Positions 1 through 7,652 of a stretch of 64,000 bases of DNA are shown piece by piece. The translations under genes and the position numbers were made by a program. This DNA is from Planctomycetota bacterium. GTDB lineage: Bacteria; Planctomycetota; Phycisphaerae; WQYP01. The DNA lies in assembly GCA_021831565.1 (NCBI GenBank), contig JAKBMM010000004.1, forward strand, positions 17,120-81,119, given 5' to 3'. The stretch's first letter is position 1. The number at the start of each line of letters is the position of its first letter. The notes under the pieces are model-generated. The model was not told where the DNA came from. It saw only the letters and a program-made list of their open reading frames with translations, and ran no database searches.

Positions 1-693
1 TACATCGGCGAGCAGACCGTCACGGCGTTCGTGAACGGGATGCCCAGGATGAAGGGTGCCGCCGTTACAGCCGCCCATCTGCCTTCCGGTTTTGATCGCG
101 GTGTGCTGCAAACCTGCGATGCCCTGGCACGCGTCCTGGAACACGGCATTGACGCCGTCACATTTGAGTCCCAGAGCGACCAGGCCGGCACGGCGTTCAC
201 GCTGGACGCGCCGCTACGGACCCGCGTGCGGGAATTGCTTGGTCAGCCCATTGACGTATCGAGCGCCGTGAAGACCGGGCGTCTGGAAGAACTAAACGGG
301 CATGGCGGGTTCACAGGCCGGCTGTGGGAAGCCGACGAAACCAAGTGGCTCTGCCACTTCAAGGAAGAACACCTCGAGCAGTTACCCGAGGCGTGGATGC
401 GCACGGTCCGCATTATTGGCCGGGCCATCGTCGAGGAGGGCAAGGAGCGGATTCTGGAAGTCGAATCCGTGTCCGTGCTCGATACCGAGCTCAGGGCCGG
501 AGGCGCGGCGGAGGCGGCGCCGTTCTGGAAATCTCTGTCCCTTGATGAGCTTGCCGAGAAACAGGGGATTGCCGCCGTTTCCGACTTGGACGAGATCAGC
601 GCCCTCTGGCCCATGGATGACGATCCGGACGAACTCTTGCGGCACATCCTCCGCGAACGCGGGGCGCGGCGCACGCTTGTGGAGGGAGGGTAG
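1..693 (+). CDS. Unknown protein upstream of PIN toxin, 5'-truncated
   Basis: The frame is open from the first base of the window, so the gene starts upstream. A GTG at 31 is the first possible internal start, but residues before it read through without a stop. I do not recognise the family. The protein is acidic and soluble, with no membrane segment, and ends in an Arg-rich tail. Its stop lies 6 bp before the PIN-domain gene, and the end of its coding sequence carries that gene's GGAGGG ribosome binding site, so the two are co-transcribed. By position it is the likely antitoxin or partner of the toxin, but at more than 220 residues it is much larger than a usual VapB and shows no obvious AbrB, RHH or Phd signature. 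Coding call is solid; function is inference from context. Confidence 0.75.
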   Translation, partial: YIGEQTVTAFVNGMPRMKGAAVTAAHLPSGFDRGVLQTCDALARVLEHGIDAVTFESQSDQAGTAFTLDAPLRTRVRELLGQPIDVSSAVKTGRLEELNGHGGFTGRLWEADETKWLCHFKEEHLEQLPEAWMRTVRIIGRAIVEEGKERILEVESVSVLDTELRAGGAAEAAPFWKSLSLDELAEKQGIAAVSDLDEISALWPMDDDPDELLRHILRERGARRTLVEGG

Positions 694-699
694 CAGCAC

Positions 700-1137
700 A
701 TGAGTGTCGTGCTACTGGATACCAGTGTGACCAGTCTTCTGCACCCCAGGAAGAAGGCCGATGCACTGCGTGCCTGGTATGATCCACATATGCGCGGGCG
801 GACCCTGGCGATCAGTTTTCAGACCGTTGCCGAACTGTGGGACTGGGCCGAGAACAACAAATGGGGCGACAAGGCTCGTGAGGGGCTCGATGCTTTTGTC
901 CGGCGCTTCCTCGTCATCCCCTACGACTACGAACTGGCGAAAACCTGGGCGCGGGTCATGTCCTCCGCCAGGACCAACGGCCGTCGGCTTGAAGCCGGCG
1001 ATTGCTGGATCGCCGCAACGGCAGTTCATCGGGGGATTCCCCTGCTCACACATGACCGTCACATGGTCGGACGAACGATCAGCGGCCTTGACGTTGTCAC
1101 TTGCCTGGATTCGGAAGGCCGCGGGGACCGCCACTAA
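700..1137 (+). CDS. PIN-domain ribonuclease toxin (VapC-like)
   Basis: A 145-residue single PIN domain. The four expected acidic positions are visible: D7 in LLDTS, E45 in QTVAELW, D101 in EAGDCWIAATA and D119 in LTHDR. These form the metal-binding site of VapC-type endoribonucleases, which cleave tRNA or rRNA in the cytoplasm when the antitoxin is lost. The ATG at 700 follows a strong GGAGGG site. The gene directly follows an unrecognised ORF that would be its antitoxin. Length and motif spacing are typical of the family; the RNA target cannot be read from sequence. Confidence 0.9.
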   Translation: MSVVLLDTSVTSLLHPRKKADALRAWYDPHMRGRTLAISFQTVAELWDWAENNKWGDKAREGLDAFVRRFLVIPYDYELAKTWARVMSSARTNGRRLEAGDCWIAATAVHRGIPLLTHDRHMVGRTISGLDVVTCLDSEGRGDRH

Positions 1138-1228
1138 TTTTCACAACCCCGGCACCGTTTGTCCGCCATGGCAGGCCGGCACCGGTACCGAAGCCCTGCC
1201 CAGCGGATCAGAAGAAAACCGCCACACA

Positions 1229-1395
1229 CCCCCCGAACGCCGCTGCGCCGCGAAAAAATAGAGCAGGTGAACAGGTGAGCAGTAGAGCACAAGGAAAATG
1301 ATGCAATAATTTGGCGGTTGCGGCCCCGCCAACGCCCCCCGAACGCGGCTGCGCCGCGAGAAAATAGAGCAGGTGAACAGGTGAGAGTAGAGCAC
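1229..1395. repeat. Direct repeat pair in a 430-bp gene-free stretch
   Basis: The stretch 1138-1570 holds no convincing gene. It contains two near-identical copies of a roughly 60-bp sequence, at about 1229-1290 and 1335-1395. Both share a CCCCCCGAACGC start, a GCTGCGCCGCGA core (a small palindrome) and AAAATAGAGCAGGTGAACAG followed by GTGAG. About 45 bp separate them. They sit between two toxin-antitoxin-type loci and may mark a past duplication or recombination. No terminal features of an insertion sequence are seen. Confidence 0.75.
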
Positions 1396-1570
1396 GCGGT
1401 CGTTCTGCGCCCCCATGCCCACCGGCAGGCAGGCGTTGCGCCGCGCGTACCTCATTGGGTCTGGCCAAGGCGCTGGTGGCGCTTTATCCTGTCGCTGGTC
1501 AAGAGAAGCGCCTCGCGGGCGCGATGCCGGTATCGAGGTAACCGGCGGGTAGAATGGAAAATTGGTAACC

Positions 1571-1912
1571 ATGCCTACGGCAAGAAAGAAGACGCCCGGC
1601 GTTAACGCCCAGATACGCGCCATGGTGCGGCGGATCGTCGATCGCTTCGGCCCGGAGCAGGTGATCCTGTTTGGTTCACACGCGCGGGGCCAGGCCGGAC
1701 CCGACAGCGACGTGGATTTGCTGGTGGTCATGGAGGTGGAAGGGTCCAAACGGCTCCAGCGGCTGCAAATCCGGATGGCGTTGCATGACTTCCGGGTAGC
1801 CAAAGACATTCTTCTGGCAAGCCCGCGGGAATTCGCCTGGCGCAAGGACGCCCTGGGGACAATGGAGCAACCGGCATTTCAGGAAGGAAAAGTGCTCTAT
1901 CCCCGCCGATGA
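1571..1912 (+). CDS. MNT-type minimal nucleotidyltransferase
   Basis: A 113-residue protein of the Pol-beta-like minimal nucleotidyltransferase family. The signature GSHARGQAGPDSDVDLLVV is complete: G35-S36 and the catalytic pair D47 and D49. In MNT/HEPN modules such proteins act as antitoxins, in known cases by adding nucleotides to the HEPN ribonuclease partner. The in-frame TTG at 1562 is possible, but ATG 1571 gives a normal N-terminus. The stop codon overlaps an ATG (ATGA) and is followed by the start of a HEPN-like sequence that soon ends, so the partner looks broken. Confidence 0.88.
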   Translation: MPTARKKTPGVNAQIRAMVRRIVDRFGPEQVILFGSHARGQAGPDSDVDLLVVMEVEGSKRLQRLQIRMALHDFRVAKDILLASPREFAWRKDALGTMEQPAFQEGKVLYPRR

Positions 1913-1997
1913 AGCTGGCGCTTCCCAGGCGCGGCTCTGGGTGGAGAAGGCCGAGCACGACCTGACCAGAACATGGTTTCGTCCTGTATCCGCGTAA
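1909..1997 (+). pseudogene. Truncated HEPN-domain gene (MNT partner remnant)
   Basis: In the frame that ends at 1997, the bases just after the MNT gene encode ARLWVEKAEHDLTRTWF. This matches the usual first helix of HEPN proteins (W-x-x-K-A-x-x-D-L). The frame hits a stop after about 30 codons and nothing HEPN-like follows, so only the N-terminal tip remains. The overlapping ATG at 1909 is in a different frame, so a frameshift or a lost start also affects this remnant. Assignment rests on one short motif plus the adjacent MNT gene. Confidence 0.5.
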
Positions 1998-2129
1998 TCC
2001 TGGCAATCCGTGGTTAAGTGGTTCCCGAAATATTTCTTGGCGCTCTTGGCCGCTGGGCGGTTCAAAACCATGTCTTGGCGGCTCCCAATCGGAAGCCCGA
2101 GGTTGCAATTCACAACGAGCGGATATATT

Positions 2130-2159
2130 TTACATTTGGCAATATACGCCGCAATGTAA
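2130..2159. promoter_or_regulatory. Dyad operator upstream of marR-like gene
   Basis: Perfect 7-bp arms TTACATT (2130-2136) and AATGTAA (2153-2159) flank an inner GGC/GCC pair, giving a dyad of about 30 bp. It ends 18 bp before the MarR start and lies just after a TATATT box (2124-2129). This is a plausible autoregulatory MarR site; binding is inferred. Confidence 0.5.
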
Positions 2160-2177
2160 TTTTTTTATGGAGTGATT

Positions 2178-2672
2178 ATGACGGCGTCCCAGGAAGAATC
2201 GTTACAAAAAATGGCCGAGTCCATGTTCGCGCTGGCTAAAATGGCGTGGCGCCAGCGCCTGGCCTCGCGCCAGCGGGACGAAGAGGAACTTTCCGAATCG
2301 CAGTTCCTTACCCTGGACTTGTTGATCACGCGCGACAAGCCCCAGACGGTCGGCGATGTGATGCGGGCGATTCACGTGGCGCCGGCGCAAATGTCGCGCG
2401 TCATCCGGTCGTTGGAAAACGACTTCGCCAGCCCGCTGATTCGTTGCGAACTTAACCAGCGGGATAAAAGAAAAATCGATGTGCATCTGACCGCCGCGGG
2501 CCGCAATGCTTACGAGCAATTCCGCGACGCCCGGTTGCGCAGGTCGCGGGAAATTCTCGCCGGACTCTCGGAGCGGGACCGAATCGACTTTGTGCGCATC
2601 TGCGGTCAGATGCGGAAGCTCTATGCCAAGGCGGAGCAAGGGGGGCAAGATGAATCGCCGCCCTCCACGTAA
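2178..2672 (+). CDS. MarR-family transcriptional regulator
   Basis: A 164-residue winged-helix protein. The central part, about residues 40-110, has the MarR layout: LSESQFLTLDLL, then a helix-turn-helix reading VGDVMRAIHVAPAQMSRVIRSLE, then the wing with DKRKIDVHLTAAGR. These proteins act as dimeric repressors that release DNA on ligand binding or oxidation. The ATG at 2178 is chosen because GGAG at 2169-2172 is well placed. The dyad at 2130-2159 lies directly upstream. No clear target operon adjoins it: the next gene is 200 bp downstream and codes for a lipoprotein, so the regulon is unknown. Confidence 0.88.
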   Translation: MTASQEESLQKMAESMFALAKMAWRQRLASRQRDEEELSESQFLTLDLLITRDKPQTVGDVMRAIHVAPAQMSRVIRSLENDFASPLIRCELNQRDKRKIDVHLTAAGRNAYEQFRDARLRRSREILAGLSERDRIDFVRICGQMRKLYAKAEQGGQDESPPST

Positions 2673-2875
2673 TAGTGAAGGGCGATGGGGGGGGATACTC
2701 CTGAAAAATCAACCACCTCCGCCAGGCGGCGGTTTATGCGCCTGTCCGCCTCCGCCCTGAATTCCGCGGCGGGCCGGCGTCCGGGCGAAACAATCCGCTA
2801 AACGCCCGTTTATTCCCAAAGTTTCCGATAGTGTCGGGATTTCACAAACGTCCGGCATGATTACAATGGCCGACC

Positions 2876-3931
2876 ATGAAACATACACACTTCCCGTCAT
2901 CGAGTCCTTGGACGTTGGGAGCCGTTCTGGTTCTTGTTACCCTGGCGGGATGCGCCGCGCCGACCGCGCCGCCGCTTTGGCCGACGGGGCTTAACGCCGC
3001 CCAACGCCGCCAACTGGCCGCGGCTCCCCTGGTGGTTCGCGCCTGGCCGCATGGGCCGCGGGACGGAGCCATCATTGAGAATGATCATTACCATGTTTAC
3101 ACCACCATCGAAAACCCTCTCCAACGCCGGCTGATCATCCGCGTGCTGGATGCCGCGTATGCCCGCTTTCTGAGACTTGTGCCGGATGCCCGTCCACCGC
3201 GACCGCTGCTTGGTTACGTGTTTCGCAATCGCCGGCAATGGGCGCGATTTACCCGGAAAACCACCGGCGGCATGGCTTGTCTATACCTGCGCATCCGCGC
3301 CGGCGGATATGAGCGAACCGGCGTATTCGCCCTCTGGCGCACCACTGTGCCGGAGATGCTTAGCGTCCTGGCGCACGAGGCGTGGCATCAGTTGAGCTTT
3401 ACGGCTTTGAAAAACCATCTGCCGGCCTGGCTCGACGAAGGCCTGGCCACGCAAAACGAGGCGATGCGATGGCGCGACGGTCGGCCGCAATTTACACCCC
3501 GGCGCAACCAGCCGCGTTGGCTGGCGTTGCGGTTCGCCATGGCGAACCGCCGTCTGCTGCCGTTGCGGGAACTGGTCGTTACCCAGGCCGGCGACGTAAT
3601 TGTTCAATCATCGACTGATATACAGACATACTATGCCGAGGTCTGGTCGCTCCTGCTGTATCTGGAACACAGCCGCTACCGGGGCGATCTGCTGGGCCTG
3701 CTGGAGGCCGCGCGGCGGGGCAAGCTGGCGGCTTTTCTGGATCATACGGGTCTGACGCCGCGGCAAATCGCCGATGAAAGCGTACGCTGGAACAGCCTCG
3801 CCGGCATCATTCTGCTGCGGGCCTTTTTCTGTGAGCATGTCCACCGGCTGCAGCGCCGTTATCTGGCTTTTATCCGCCGCCTGACCCGGGTGTGGCCGCC
3901 GGCGGCGGGGAACTCTGATCCTATCTATTGA
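2876..3931 (+). CDS. Lipoprotein with HExxH peptidase motif
   Basis: A 351-residue exported lipoprotein. Residues 1-26 form a signal peptide ending in a VTLAGC lipobox. Near residue 168 is HEAWH, a zinc HExxH motif, and WLDEGLA follows about 20 residues later, the gluzincin arrangement with the third ligand in the DEG segment. This layout fits the DUF1570/peptidase MA-like group common in planctomycetes. It is probably a membrane-anchored metallopeptidase in the periplasm; the substrate is unknown. It precedes a TerC-family gene by 15 bp and may be co-transcribed with it. Confidence 0.75.
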   Translation: MKHTHFPSSSPWTLGAVLVLVTLAGCAAPTAPPLWPTGLNAAQRRQLAAAPLVVRAWPHGPRDGAIIENDHYHVYTTIENPLQRRLIIRVLDAAYARFLRLVPDARPPRPLLGYVFRNRRQWARFTRKTTGGMACLYLRIRAGGYERTGVFALWRTTVPEMLSVLAHEAWHQLSFTALKNHLPAWLDEGLATQNEAMRWRDGRPQFTPRRNQPRWLALRFAMANRRLLPLRELVVTQAGDVIVQSSTDIQTYYAEVWSLLLYLEHSRYRGDLLGLLEAARRGKLAAFLDHTGLTPRQIADESVRWNSLAGIILLRAFFCEHVHRLQRRYLAFIRRLTRVWPPAAGNSDPIY

Positions 3932-3946
3932 TATATGCTATAAGAT

Positions 3947-4954
3947 ATGGCCAAGTATACTATTGTTATGAGCCTTGTCCCCTGGCTGATTCTTGCAGCG
4001 GCCATGGCCGCCGTGCTGCTGGCGGACCGGCTGGCGCGGCGGCGCCTGCCGGCAGCGGCGCTGTCGGCGGTCTGGCTTGGCGCCATCCCGGTGGGCATCG
4101 CCCTGGGTTTCGGCGTGTGGCTGCACTTGGCGTACGCGGGTCATTGGTTCGGCCTGGTCGGCGGAAAAATTTCCGCGCTGGGTCCGCACTCCCGCCGGCC
4201 CATGCTGGAATACACCGCCGGTTACCTGCTGGAACTGAGTCTTAGCGCCGACAACATCATGCTGCTGGTGCTGCTGATACGCAGTTTCAACGTGCCTCTG
4301 GCCAGTCAGGGGTTCGTCCTGTTCTGGGCGATTCTGGGGTCAATGATTCTACGCACGGCGTTGATTCTCACGGGTCTGGCGCTGTTGCTGAAAATTCCCG
4401 CGCTGCTCTACGCCATGGGCTTGTTTGTGCTGGCGGCGGGCATCGCCATGTTCTTTGAAACCGACGGAGAAGAACGCCTCGGCCAATGGCTGATTCGCCT
4501 GCTTTCCCGCCGCCTTCCCGTGCAGGACGCTTACGAAGGGCGGCGACTGATCGTCCGCCGTGCCGGCCGCCGTTATGCCACGCCGCTGTTGATCGTGCTG
4601 GTGTTGCTCGCGGTCATGGATATGGTTTTTGCGCTGGATTCCATTCCGGCGATTTTCGGCATCACGCGCGATCCATTGATCGTGGTCAGCAGCAACCTTT
4701 TCGCCGTGCTGGCCTTGCAGTCGCTTTTTTTTATCCTGGCGCCCCTGGTGGACCGGCTGCGCTACCTGCAAACCGGCCTGGCGGTTATTCTGCTTTTTAT
4801 CGCTTTGAAAATTTTGCTGGCCCCATTGGCCCGCCTGGTCGGATATCGCGGTCATCCCCACATCGGCACCGGCGGGGCGCTGGCTTTCATCAGCGCGGTT
4901 CTGGCGGCGGCCATTCTGGCTTCGCTGCTGAACCCGAAACGCGCCAATTCCTAG
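3947..4954 (+). CDS. TerC-family integral membrane protein
   Basis: A 335-residue protein with about nine hydrophobic segments. The family signatures are clear: LELSLSADNIMLLVLL near residue 95 and VMDMVFALDSIPAIFG near residue 225, each with an acidic residue inside a membrane helix, followed by FAVLALQSLFFIL. TerC/Alx proteins sit in the inner membrane and are linked to tellurite resistance, manganese export and metal loading of secreted proteins. The starts at 3947 and 3968 are both possible and neither has a strong ribosome binding site. Its end overlaps the convergent lipoprotein gene by 4 bp. Confidence 0.9.
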   Translation: MAKYTIVMSLVPWLILAAAMAAVLLADRLARRRLPAAALSAVWLGAIPVGIALGFGVWLHLAYAGHWFGLVGGKISALGPHSRRPMLEYTAGYLLELSLSADNIMLLVLLIRSFNVPLASQGFVLFWAILGSMILRTALILTGLALLLKIPALLYAMGLFVLAAGIAMFFETDGEERLGQWLIRLLSRRLPVQDAYEGRRLIVRRAGRRYATPLLIVLVLLAVMDMVFALDSIPAIFGITRDPLIVVSSNLFAVLALQSLFFILAPLVDRLRYLQTGLAVILLFIALKILLAPLARLVGYRGHPHIGTGGALAFISAVLAAAILASLLNPKRANS

Positions 4955-5799
4955 CGCACGTTCATCGGCACGAATACCAGCACGGTTTCGCGCGGCGGCA
5001 CGTGTTGCGGCCGCGAAAGAAACGCCGAGCCGACGGACAGAGGCCGGCCGCGGGGATCGGACGGCGCGATTACCAGAAACCGCCGGGGAGGGATGGCCAC
5101 GGAAATCCGCAAGCGGGTGAACACGCGCTGCAGGGGCCGGACGCCTCGCACGATTCCCAGCGCCAAAGGTCCCCGCCGAAATGTGACCGTGCCAAGATTG
5201 ACCGCCGGTTCTATCTGCACAATCGTAGCGGGTATTTTACGGTTCTCGTGCGCCGCCAGAAGAATCACATCATCGCAGTTGCGATAGGTGCGAACCACCA
5301 AACCGCCGGGAAGCGTGTGATACACTAGGATTTCCCGCCGCACGTTGGGCCGGACGACCAGCGCGACGGATCGTACACCGTTCACCTGGCAATAAATGCG
5401 CTGGTTGGTCGAACCGGGCTTGTTGATGAGTTTGACGATCTTTTTCCAGACGGAAAATGTCGCCGTCCCGGCGCGAAGTCCGTTGGCGCTCAACCAGGCG
5501 GTGGTTTTGCCGGAAGCGACATTATGCTCCAGCATGCTCCAGACCTTCTGATTGGCGCTGAAAGTTCCCAGCGGCAGGGTCAGCCGCAGCACCTGGATTT
5601 CCGTCGGTGGTTGAAACGGCTGGGGGGCGGGGCGCGCGGCCGCCGGTCCCGTGGCGGTGGGCGGCGGCAAAGGACGGTCCAGCGACACGATCAACCGTTT
5701 ACGCTTTACCGCGCATCCGCCCGGCAGGATAAGGATGGCCGCGAGCAAAGCCGGGAAAAGCCAAGGTACGGCGGCCGTGAACCGCCGGATTGTTTTCAT
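4951..5799 (-). CDS. Hypothetical lipoprotein
   Basis: A protein of about 282 residues. Starting at the ATG at 5799 gives MKTIRR, a hydrophobic stretch and a lipobox ILPGGC, a typical lipoprotein signal. A longer open frame runs upstream to 6021 but is low-complexity and overlaps a phage gene, so it is rejected. After a Pro-rich linker comes a beta-rich domain of about 200 residues with no motif I recognise. It lies downstream of the phage-like genes and reads in the same direction, but is separated from them by 56 bp and does not look phage-derived. Confidence 0.65.
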   Translation of the reverse strand: MKTIRRFTAAVPWLFPALLAAILILPGGCAVKRKRLIVSLDRPLPPPTATGPAAARPAPQPFQPPTEIQVLRLTLPLGTFSANQKVWSMLEHNVASGKTTAWLSANGLRAGTATFSVWKKIVKLINKPGSTNQRIYCQVNGVRSVALVVRPNVRREILVYHTLPGGLVVRTYRNCDDVILLAAHENRKIPATIVQIEPAVNLGTVTFRRGPLALGIVRGVRPLQRVFTRLRISVAIPPRRFLVIAPSDPRGRPLSVGSAFLSRPQHVPPRETVLVFVPMNVR

Positions 5800-5855
5800 A
5801 TCCGGCATCATACAATTCGGCGGGCGAACCAGGAAATGGATACGCCGGGCGCCCG

Positions 5856-6302
5856 TCACGGCGAAAAATCGAAGGGGTTCTTGCCGTCCGCACCGGAGGC
5901 GAGGTGGGCGAGGATTTTTTCCGCCGCGCGCAGCAATTGCCGCAGCAGATGGTCGCGTTGTTTTTGCTCCGCCGGCGGGGCGCCCGGCCGGTCCGCCGCG
6001 TCCTCTCCCGCCACCGTCCACGGATCAACGACGGCGGCGTCCGGGAGTTCGCCCGCCCGGCGGCTTTCCGACACCTGCGTTTCCCGGCTCCGCCGCTGCA
6101 ACAGCTCCAGAATCCGCCGCGCCAGTTCCCGGCGATCCCCGGCGGCCAAAGGATCGCCCTGCCGGCGCAGCGCGTCATCAATGCGTCCGGCGAACGCCTC
6201 CGCGTGCGCTGCCGATTCTTCGGATGCATGCGAATGGTCCGGGACCGGAGCATATCTCGGCCGATGCCGGTAGCCCTCGCGCTCAGACGGACGGATGTTC
6301 AA
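5856..6302 (-). CDS. Small phage-module protein, unknown
   Basis: A 148-residue, Arg/Ala/Glu-rich, probably helical protein, the last gene of the phage-like cluster. It starts 13 bp after the tail-tube-like gene ends. The central part, about residues 50-75, is an amphipathic helix. In siphophages the gene after the tail tube often encodes a tail-assembly chaperone, and the position would fit, but no sequence motif supports it. Several other frames are open here because of the high GC content; this one is preferred for strand, spacing and amino-acid composition. Confidence 0.5.
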   Translation of the reverse strand: MNIRPSEREGYRHRPRYAPVPDHSHASEESAAHAEAFAGRIDDALRRQGDPLAAGDRRELARRILELLQRRSRETQVSESRRAGELPDAAVVDPWTVAGEDAADRPGAPPAEQKQRDHLLRQLLRAAEKILAHLASGADGKNPFDFSP

Positions 6303-6315
6303 GCTGTTGCTCCGC

Positions 6316-6702
6316 TTACGAATTCAACCATGTTTTTGTGTATGCTCCGACCGACGCCACCTCGGCGGTGAACACGCTGACCCGCCCCACCCGCAAGCGC
6401 ACGCGAAACCGGGTGATGTTGAAGTTGCCGCTGATGAGGCAACCGGCGGCGGCGGTGAAAACGATCGGTACGGCGGCGTGCATGACGGCCAGGCCGGGAT
6501 CGTCGCCGGTGAGCCAGCCGAGGACGGACCCCCGCAAACGCAGCCCGGTGAGCACGCCGGCGCCGTAACCGGCGTCATCAAATGATTCCGAATCCTGCTC
6601 ACGAAAATCCTCCTCCAACTGGGCGTCATAAATATTGGCGGTGACTCCCGGCGGGAGCGTAACCGCCGCCGTGAGACCGGATAATGGTGCGGTATGGGCC
6701 AT
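6316..6702 (-). CDS. Putative phage tail-tube-like protein
   Basis: A 128-residue beta-rich protein. A GGAG ribosome binding site lies upstream of the ATG at 6702. It begins with an unstructured leader, then NIYDAQLEEDFREQDSESFD, then alternating strands (FNITRFRVRLRVGRVSVFTAEV). Short beta-sandwich proteins following the tail-completion gene are usually the major tail-tube protein. The assignment comes mainly from position and fold expectation. It lies downstream of a 160-bp stretch (6703-6862) with no clear gene. Confidence 0.5.
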   Translation of the reverse strand: MAHTAPLSGLTAAVTLPPGVTANIYDAQLEEDFREQDSESFDDAGYGAGVLTGLRLRGSVLGWLTGDDPGLAVMHAAVPIVFTAAAGCLISGNFNITRFRVRLRVGRVSVFTAEVASVGAYTKTWLNS

Positions 6703-6862
6703 GGAAATATTCTCCGGAAGGTTTTTTCGCCGGCGCGGTCGCGGCGGCGGGCGGAGCCGCGGGTCCCCTTTCGATTTTCACTCCCTCGTACCGCGTGGGG
6801 CGCGGGCTTCCACGCAAGATTGCCGGCGCCGGCGGGCAATTACCCAGCTGCGGACAGCCGGG

Positions 6863-7291
6863 CTACACTCCCGCGGCGTTGAACACGCTGCATATCAACC
6901 GGACATCGACACGGTAAACCTCGTTGTTGGCGGAGTCGAAACCCGCCCGAACGGGCCGCGACGCCGCTATCTGCCGGCAATCCAGAAGCGTCCCGGCGGA
7001 CAGCGCGAAACTCGCCGCGTCCAGGAGAACCGTCAACCGGTCCGCCAGCGTCAGCGCCGTCGCGAGACTTTCGGCAATGACGGAGATATCGACTGCGGCA
7101 TGGGTGATGCGATCCCCGGCAAAATCATGTTCGCTTTTCTCCGCGCCCGCGGCGAAGCGTAACGTGATAAAAGGCATCCGGGCGTTTTCCGGCGCTTCGC
7201 CCAGATACATTGACGGCGCGGTTCCGGCGATTTGCGCCAAGGCGGTGTCGGAACCGACGCGGGTCAGCAAGGCTTCCAGCAGCGCCTGCAT
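6863..7291 (-). CDS. Phage tail-completion protein (DUF3168-like)
   Basis: A 142-residue protein with the typical layout of the DUF3168/gp17 group: an N-terminal helix MQALLEALLTRVGSD, then PYITL-like MPFITLRFAAGAEKSEHDF, then a helix IAESLATALTLADRLTVLLD and a final beta hairpin ending in VYRVDVRLICSVF. In lambda- and SPP1-like phages this protein joins the tail to the completed head. It sits 13 bp after the head-closure gene, the usual gene order. Confidence 0.7.
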   Translation of the reverse strand: MQALLEALLTRVGSDTALAQIAGTAPSMYLGEAPENARMPFITLRFAAGAEKSEHDFAGDRITHAAVDISVIAESLATALTLADRLTVLLDAASFALSAGTLLDCRQIAASRPVRAGFDSANNEVYRVDVRLICSVFNAAGV

Positions 7292-7304
7292 GTGGCACCC
7301 CCGT

Positions 7305-7652
7305 TCAACTGTTCACCACGGGATCCTGCGGCGCGAGCCTTGCTGCGTAAATCGCCCAGCTCTGGTCGCGGTCGCCCAAATTGCTCACGAACTGCACGTG
7401 GTAATAAGCGTTTCCATCGAACAGACGATCGCCGAACTGTGCCCCGATTTCCTCACTGAGCATCAGCACATGTGTAACCGCCAGGCCGCGGCGATCCAGT
7501 TCGTCCAGGCGCCGGGCGCGGTAAGTCAAAATAGCCGCCGGAACATCCATGGCGATGGTTTGCCATTGGCGGATCACTTCGCCATTCGGACCGGCGCCGG
7601 CAATGGCCCGCTGGAGGCTGATTTGCCGGCGGCATAACAACGGCAGGCTCAT
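7305..7652 (-). CDS. Phage head-closure protein-like
   Basis: A 115-residue protein, mostly beta strand. It starts within the last codons of the connector gene (ATGA overlap at 7649-7652), which indicates translational coupling. Size and place fit the head-closure (SPP1 gp16-like) or head-tail joining family. The segment AMDVPAAILTYRARRLDELDRRGLAVTH followed by HVQFVSNLGDRDQSW suggests the small beta barrel of that family; no catalytic motif is expected. Confidence 0.6.
   Translation of the reverse strand: MSLPLLCRRQISLQRAIAGAGPNGEVIRQWQTIAMDVPAAILTYRARRLDELDRRGLAVTHVLMLSEEIGAQFGDRLFDGNAYYHVQFVSNLGDRDQSWAIYAARLAPQDPVVNS

Noticed and set aside
2710-2740. Rho-independent terminator after the marR-like gene
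   Set aside because: A GC-rich imperfect stem exists but no T-run follows.
5800-6021. N-terminal extension of the 4951-5799 lipoprotein
   Set aside because: The extension is low-complexity Arg/Gly/Pro, overlaps the phage gene and would bury the lipoprotein signal.
6626-6862. Small phage gene between the tail-completion and tail-tube-like genes
   Set aside because: An open frame encodes a short Pro/Ala-rich peptide, but it lacks a clear start and overlaps the next gene by 77 bp.
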